Positions 5,501-6,460 of a DNA stretch of 6,460 bases are shown one piece after another. Below the pieces are notes generated by a model, which saw only the letters and a program-made list of their open reading frames with translations, made no database searches and was not told the DNA's origin. The stretch is taken from contig JAIFMR010000032.1 of the NCBI GenBank assembly GCA_020048255.1, positions 1 through 6,460 on the forward strand. Direction: 5' to 3'. This DNA comes from Rhodoferax sp. (GTDB taxonomy: Bacteria > Pseudomonadota > Gammaproteobacteria > Burkholderiales > Burkholderiaceae_C). Position 1 is the first letter of the stretch, and the number at the start of each line of letters is the position of its first letter. Position numbers and translations under genes: made by a program.

Positions 5501-6362
5501 CGATGTGGCCTACAAGGTGCAGGCGGAGGGTCAGCTCACTGCCAATAACAATGTGGTCTTAAATCAACTCAAATTTGGTGACCAGGTGCCCGGTGCCAGC
5601 AACAGCCTGCCAGTGAAGCTGGCCGTGGCACTGCTGGCTGACCGCAACGGGGTGATTGACATCGATTTGCCCATCAGTGGGTCGCTCAACGACCCGCAGT
5701 TTCGCTTGCTGCCGATCGTGTTCAAAATCATCGGTAATTTGATTGTCAAGGCGATCACGGCACCGTTTAGCCTGTTGGCCAGTGCCTTTGGCGGCGCTGG
5801 TGGGGACGAGCTCAGCATGGTCAATTTCGAGCCGGGGCAGGCCGTCTTGTCGGAGGCGGCCAAGGCCGGATTGGCCAAAGTGGCCAGAGCCTTGCAGGAT
5901 CGGCCGGCGCTGAAAATGACCGTGGTGGGTACCGCCAGCCTGGAAGTCGAGCGCGAGGCCTACAAGCGCAGCCAGCTGCAAGCCCTGGTTTTGGCAGAAA
6001 AGCGCCGTGCTTCCAGCCCTGCTAGCGCATCGGCCACCGAGCCGCCGGCGACCGCGTCACCCCAGGAATACCCGGATTTGCTGAAGACGGTTTACAAACG
6101 CGCGGACTTTCCCAAGCCGCGCAACCTGATTGGCTTGACCAAAGACATTCCCGTGCCCGATATGGAGGCCCTGCTCTTGGCGCACCTCGATGCGTCCGAA
6201 GCAGCCATGCAGGCGCTGGCGGTTAAGCGTGCGGTGGTGGTGCGTGACCATTTGGCCAGCCTGAAGCTGCCCGCAGAACGGCTTTTTTTGGGTGCGGCCA
6301 AAGCCGTTGTACCTGATGCCAAATGGCAACCACGGGCTGAGTTGAATCTGGCGGCGGAGTGA
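2547..6362 (+). CDS. DUF748 / AsmA-like periplasmic protein with N-terminal membrane anchor
   Basis: A 1271-residue protein. A short N-terminus with FRRAG is followed by one membrane segment (about 22-40, VFGGLLLLWGVGWLALPPL), then LETRLGEQLGRRVTLGQVDFRPWSLELVLNDIAV, the usual opening of DUF748/AsmA-like proteins; the rest should lie in the periplasm. The family hallmark is near the C-terminus: DRNGVIDIDLPISGSLNDPQF (1032-1052), an IVFKIIGNLIVKAITAPFSLL segment, then NFEPGQAVLSEAAKAGLAKVARAL (1093-1116), faintly like the opening of an OmpA-type domain. Four repeated modules end in LxxGxxxFxD-like motifs near 186, 418, 633 and 890, with a Pro/Ala/Ser-rich linker in each; the longest is 821-871. 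AsmA-clan relatives (TamB, YhdP, YdbH) are long periplasmic beta-structures implicated in phospholipid transport to the outer membrane; a similar role here is inference. ATG 2547 is preferred because homologues begin just before the membrane segment, though no Shine-Dalgarno sequence is visible. ATG 2475 and TTG 2409 are in-frame alternatives. Confidence 0.9.
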   Translation: MNTDTKSVDPSFSQTWFRRAGQVFGGLLLLWGVGWLALPPLIQSQLETRLGEQLGRRVTLGQVDFRPWSLELVLNDIAVGRATSSAPAAQNAAGQVPERDAQLFIKRIYIDMELQSLLRLAPVVDALHVDSPRLSLTHTGAGHYDVDDVLAKLMASPQTPEPTPASPLRFALYNLVLSEGTLAFADQPVAKVHRLSQLQLSLPFLSNLDAQRDVQVQPKLAFDLNGSKFDSAAHATPFAQTRKTDAQLVVKDLDLAPYLGYLPAALPVRLTSAVLNAQLKLAFEQAAQPVVEFSGWVDASKVALTTPAGADLLSFERLGVEVKSAQPLLQRVQLGKVEWTQPHLTLHRNPAGLLNVLALGQSDTLPQGASKKRAIPASRERATGQNDAHAAATGTAPSWQLSAQEFALVGGDILWLDDTTTKRTQLSLNGLEWQAQSLAWPVTRLMPFQGSARMASATLAFKGTATDQVADVAITLADWPLSGAAPYVADLLIPKLDGMVNADVGVHWAAAGADQAAQMRLSLESLSLDKLSLANDKKPVLASIGRVLLEDATLDLTKQSAMLGRLQIKQPKVSVSRAADGQWMFQDWLKAPHRTPSAATVGAGKPGTATGQQPWSVRVNDLQLAEGMLNFADHAAARPVALDVAGLSLQLKNFGTSGNKPFAVNLAARVRHGNTEPGKLAWRGNSSLSPLSIRGDVTAEHLPLHALAPYASEFLNVTIQRADTSYKGRVQVAEQALGMALQLQGDLRLEELQVQSQAQTEPFLAAGELLNWKSLSVTGMDVAVNPGMATRVAVQGVVLSDFFAKVVLSEAGRLNLQDLVKSSAPVTPATQPAAAASAVPSPAASVPPTVAAAAASSSSVASSGSGSAALAPIIHIGPISLVGGHVNFTDRFIQPNYSADLTELVGKLSAVSTRSSMGEIQLADLELRGRAEGSATLQVLGKINPLVQPLALDIQGKVRDLELAPLSTYSARYAGYGIERGKLSVDVAYKVQAEGQLTANNNVVLNQLKFGDQVPGASNSLPVKLAVALLADRNGVIDIDLPISGSLNDPQFRLLPIVFKIIGNLIVKAITAPFSLLASAFGGAGGDELSMVNFEPGQAVLSEAAKAGLAKVARALQDRPALKMTVVGTASLEVEREAYKRSQLQALVLAEKRRASSPASASATEPPATASPQEYPDLLKTVYKRADFPKPRNLIGLTKDIPVPDMEALLLAHLDASEAAMQALAVKRAVVVRDHLASLKLPAERLFLGAAKAVVPDAKWQPRAELNLAAE
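3652..3711 (+). repeat. Possible in-frame short intergenic-type repeat inside the DUF748 gene
   Basis: This stretch encodes about residues 369-388, a strongly basic, polar segment (SKKRAIPASRERATGQND) within the linker of module 2, unlike the acidic/hydrophobic beta-rich flanks. At the DNA level it is purine-rich (CCAAAAAGAGAGCTATTCCC, then AGAAAGGGCTACGGGCCAAAATGA). It resembles, from memory, a short repeat family scattered between genes in Comamonadaceae with AGAGCTGCTTGCGC...AAGGGCTA.GGCCAAAATGA wording. Only one copy is in this window, so repeat status cannot be shown here. Confidence 0.4.
5007..5159 (+). other. Ala/Ser/Pro low-complexity linker of the DUF748 protein
   Basis: Encodes residues 821-871, almost entirely Ala, Ser, Pro, Val, Thr and Gly, with runs of five Ala and four Ser. 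It separates the NLQDLV end of one strand set from the next (IIHIGPISLVGGHVNFTD) and should be flexible. GCN/TCN-rich codons make it prone to length change between strains. Confidence 0.75.
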
Positions 6363-6379
6363 GGCTTTATTCCATCTAT

Positions 6380-6458
6380 AAATCATCCGTGTCGTTGTTG
6401 CTTCGCCTTGTCGTGCGTCAGCACTGCCTGCGGCTTCGCGCCTAGACACAAATGATTT
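6380..6458. repeat. Long inverted repeat downstream of the DUF748 gene (REP/MITE-like)
   Basis: Left arm 6380-6393 (AAATCATCCGTGTC) and right arm 6445-6458 (GACACAAATGATTT) are inverted copies matching at 12 of 14 positions, enclosing 51 bases. Inside are a GTGC-GTCA-GCAC hairpin (6413-6424), a second small hairpin GGC-TTCGC-GCC (6432-6442), and the direct repeat GCTTCGC at 6400-6406 and 6433-6439. There is no U-run, so it is not a standard terminator. It begins 18 bases after the stop codon. The form suggests a dispersed palindromic repeat; copy number cannot be judged here, and the element may extend past the right edge. Confidence 0.55.
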
Positions 6459-6460
6459 GG

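Noticed and set aside
6380..6458. Inverted repeat as an integron attC site
   Set aside because: The arms lack the RYYYAAC/GTTRRRY core sites at their ends, and there is no integrase or cassette context.

Overview
The window looks like a chromosomal stretch from a betaproteobacterium, most likely a Burkholderiales member of the Comamonadaceae (Rhodoferax/Polaromonas/Acidovorax-like). This rests on the wording of the serine hydroxymethyltransferase, the moderate-to-high GC coding bias, and the presence of a long DUF748 protein. The placement comes from remembered family sequences, not from a search.

Layout: (1) 1-1196, minus strand: glyA (serine hydroxymethyltransferase), lacking only its last residues, which run off the left edge. 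(2) 1197-1399: a roughly 200-base glyA leader. It is not empty: it folds as a ZTP (pfl-type) riboswitch aptamer, with P1, P2, the conserved 3' CGCCUGGGCA block and a matching GGCG/CGCC pseudoknot. A short terminator-like hairpin shares bases with the aptamer's 3' end, and a good Shine-Dalgarno sequence follows. (3) 1400-2242, minus strand: a membrane-anchored lytic transglycosylase (SLT/GH23 fold). (4) 2243-2546: a divergent intergenic region with a strong sigma70-type promoter for the transglycosylase and several short palindromes. (5) 2547-6362, plus strand: a 1271-residue DUF748/AsmA-like envelope protein. (6) 6363-6460: a gene-free tail holding a roughly 79-base inverted repeat.

Functionally, glyA makes glycine and 5,10-methylene-THF from serine. 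ZTP/ZMP accumulates when 10-formyl-THF is short, so a ZTP switch in front of glyA ties one-carbon supply to demand. The two divergent genes both act at the cell envelope: one trims peptidoglycan, and the other belongs to the group of inner-membrane-anchored periplasmic proteins thought to support outer-membrane lipid homeostasis. They may share the intergenic control region.

The main points for a second look are the riboswitch with an extra helix and overlapping expression platform, a basic low-complexity segment in the DUF748 protein that may be an in-frame copy of a short intergenic repeat, the four-module architecture of that protein, and the inverted repeat just after it. No system of a clearly new type (defence, mobile, biosynthetic) is visible.
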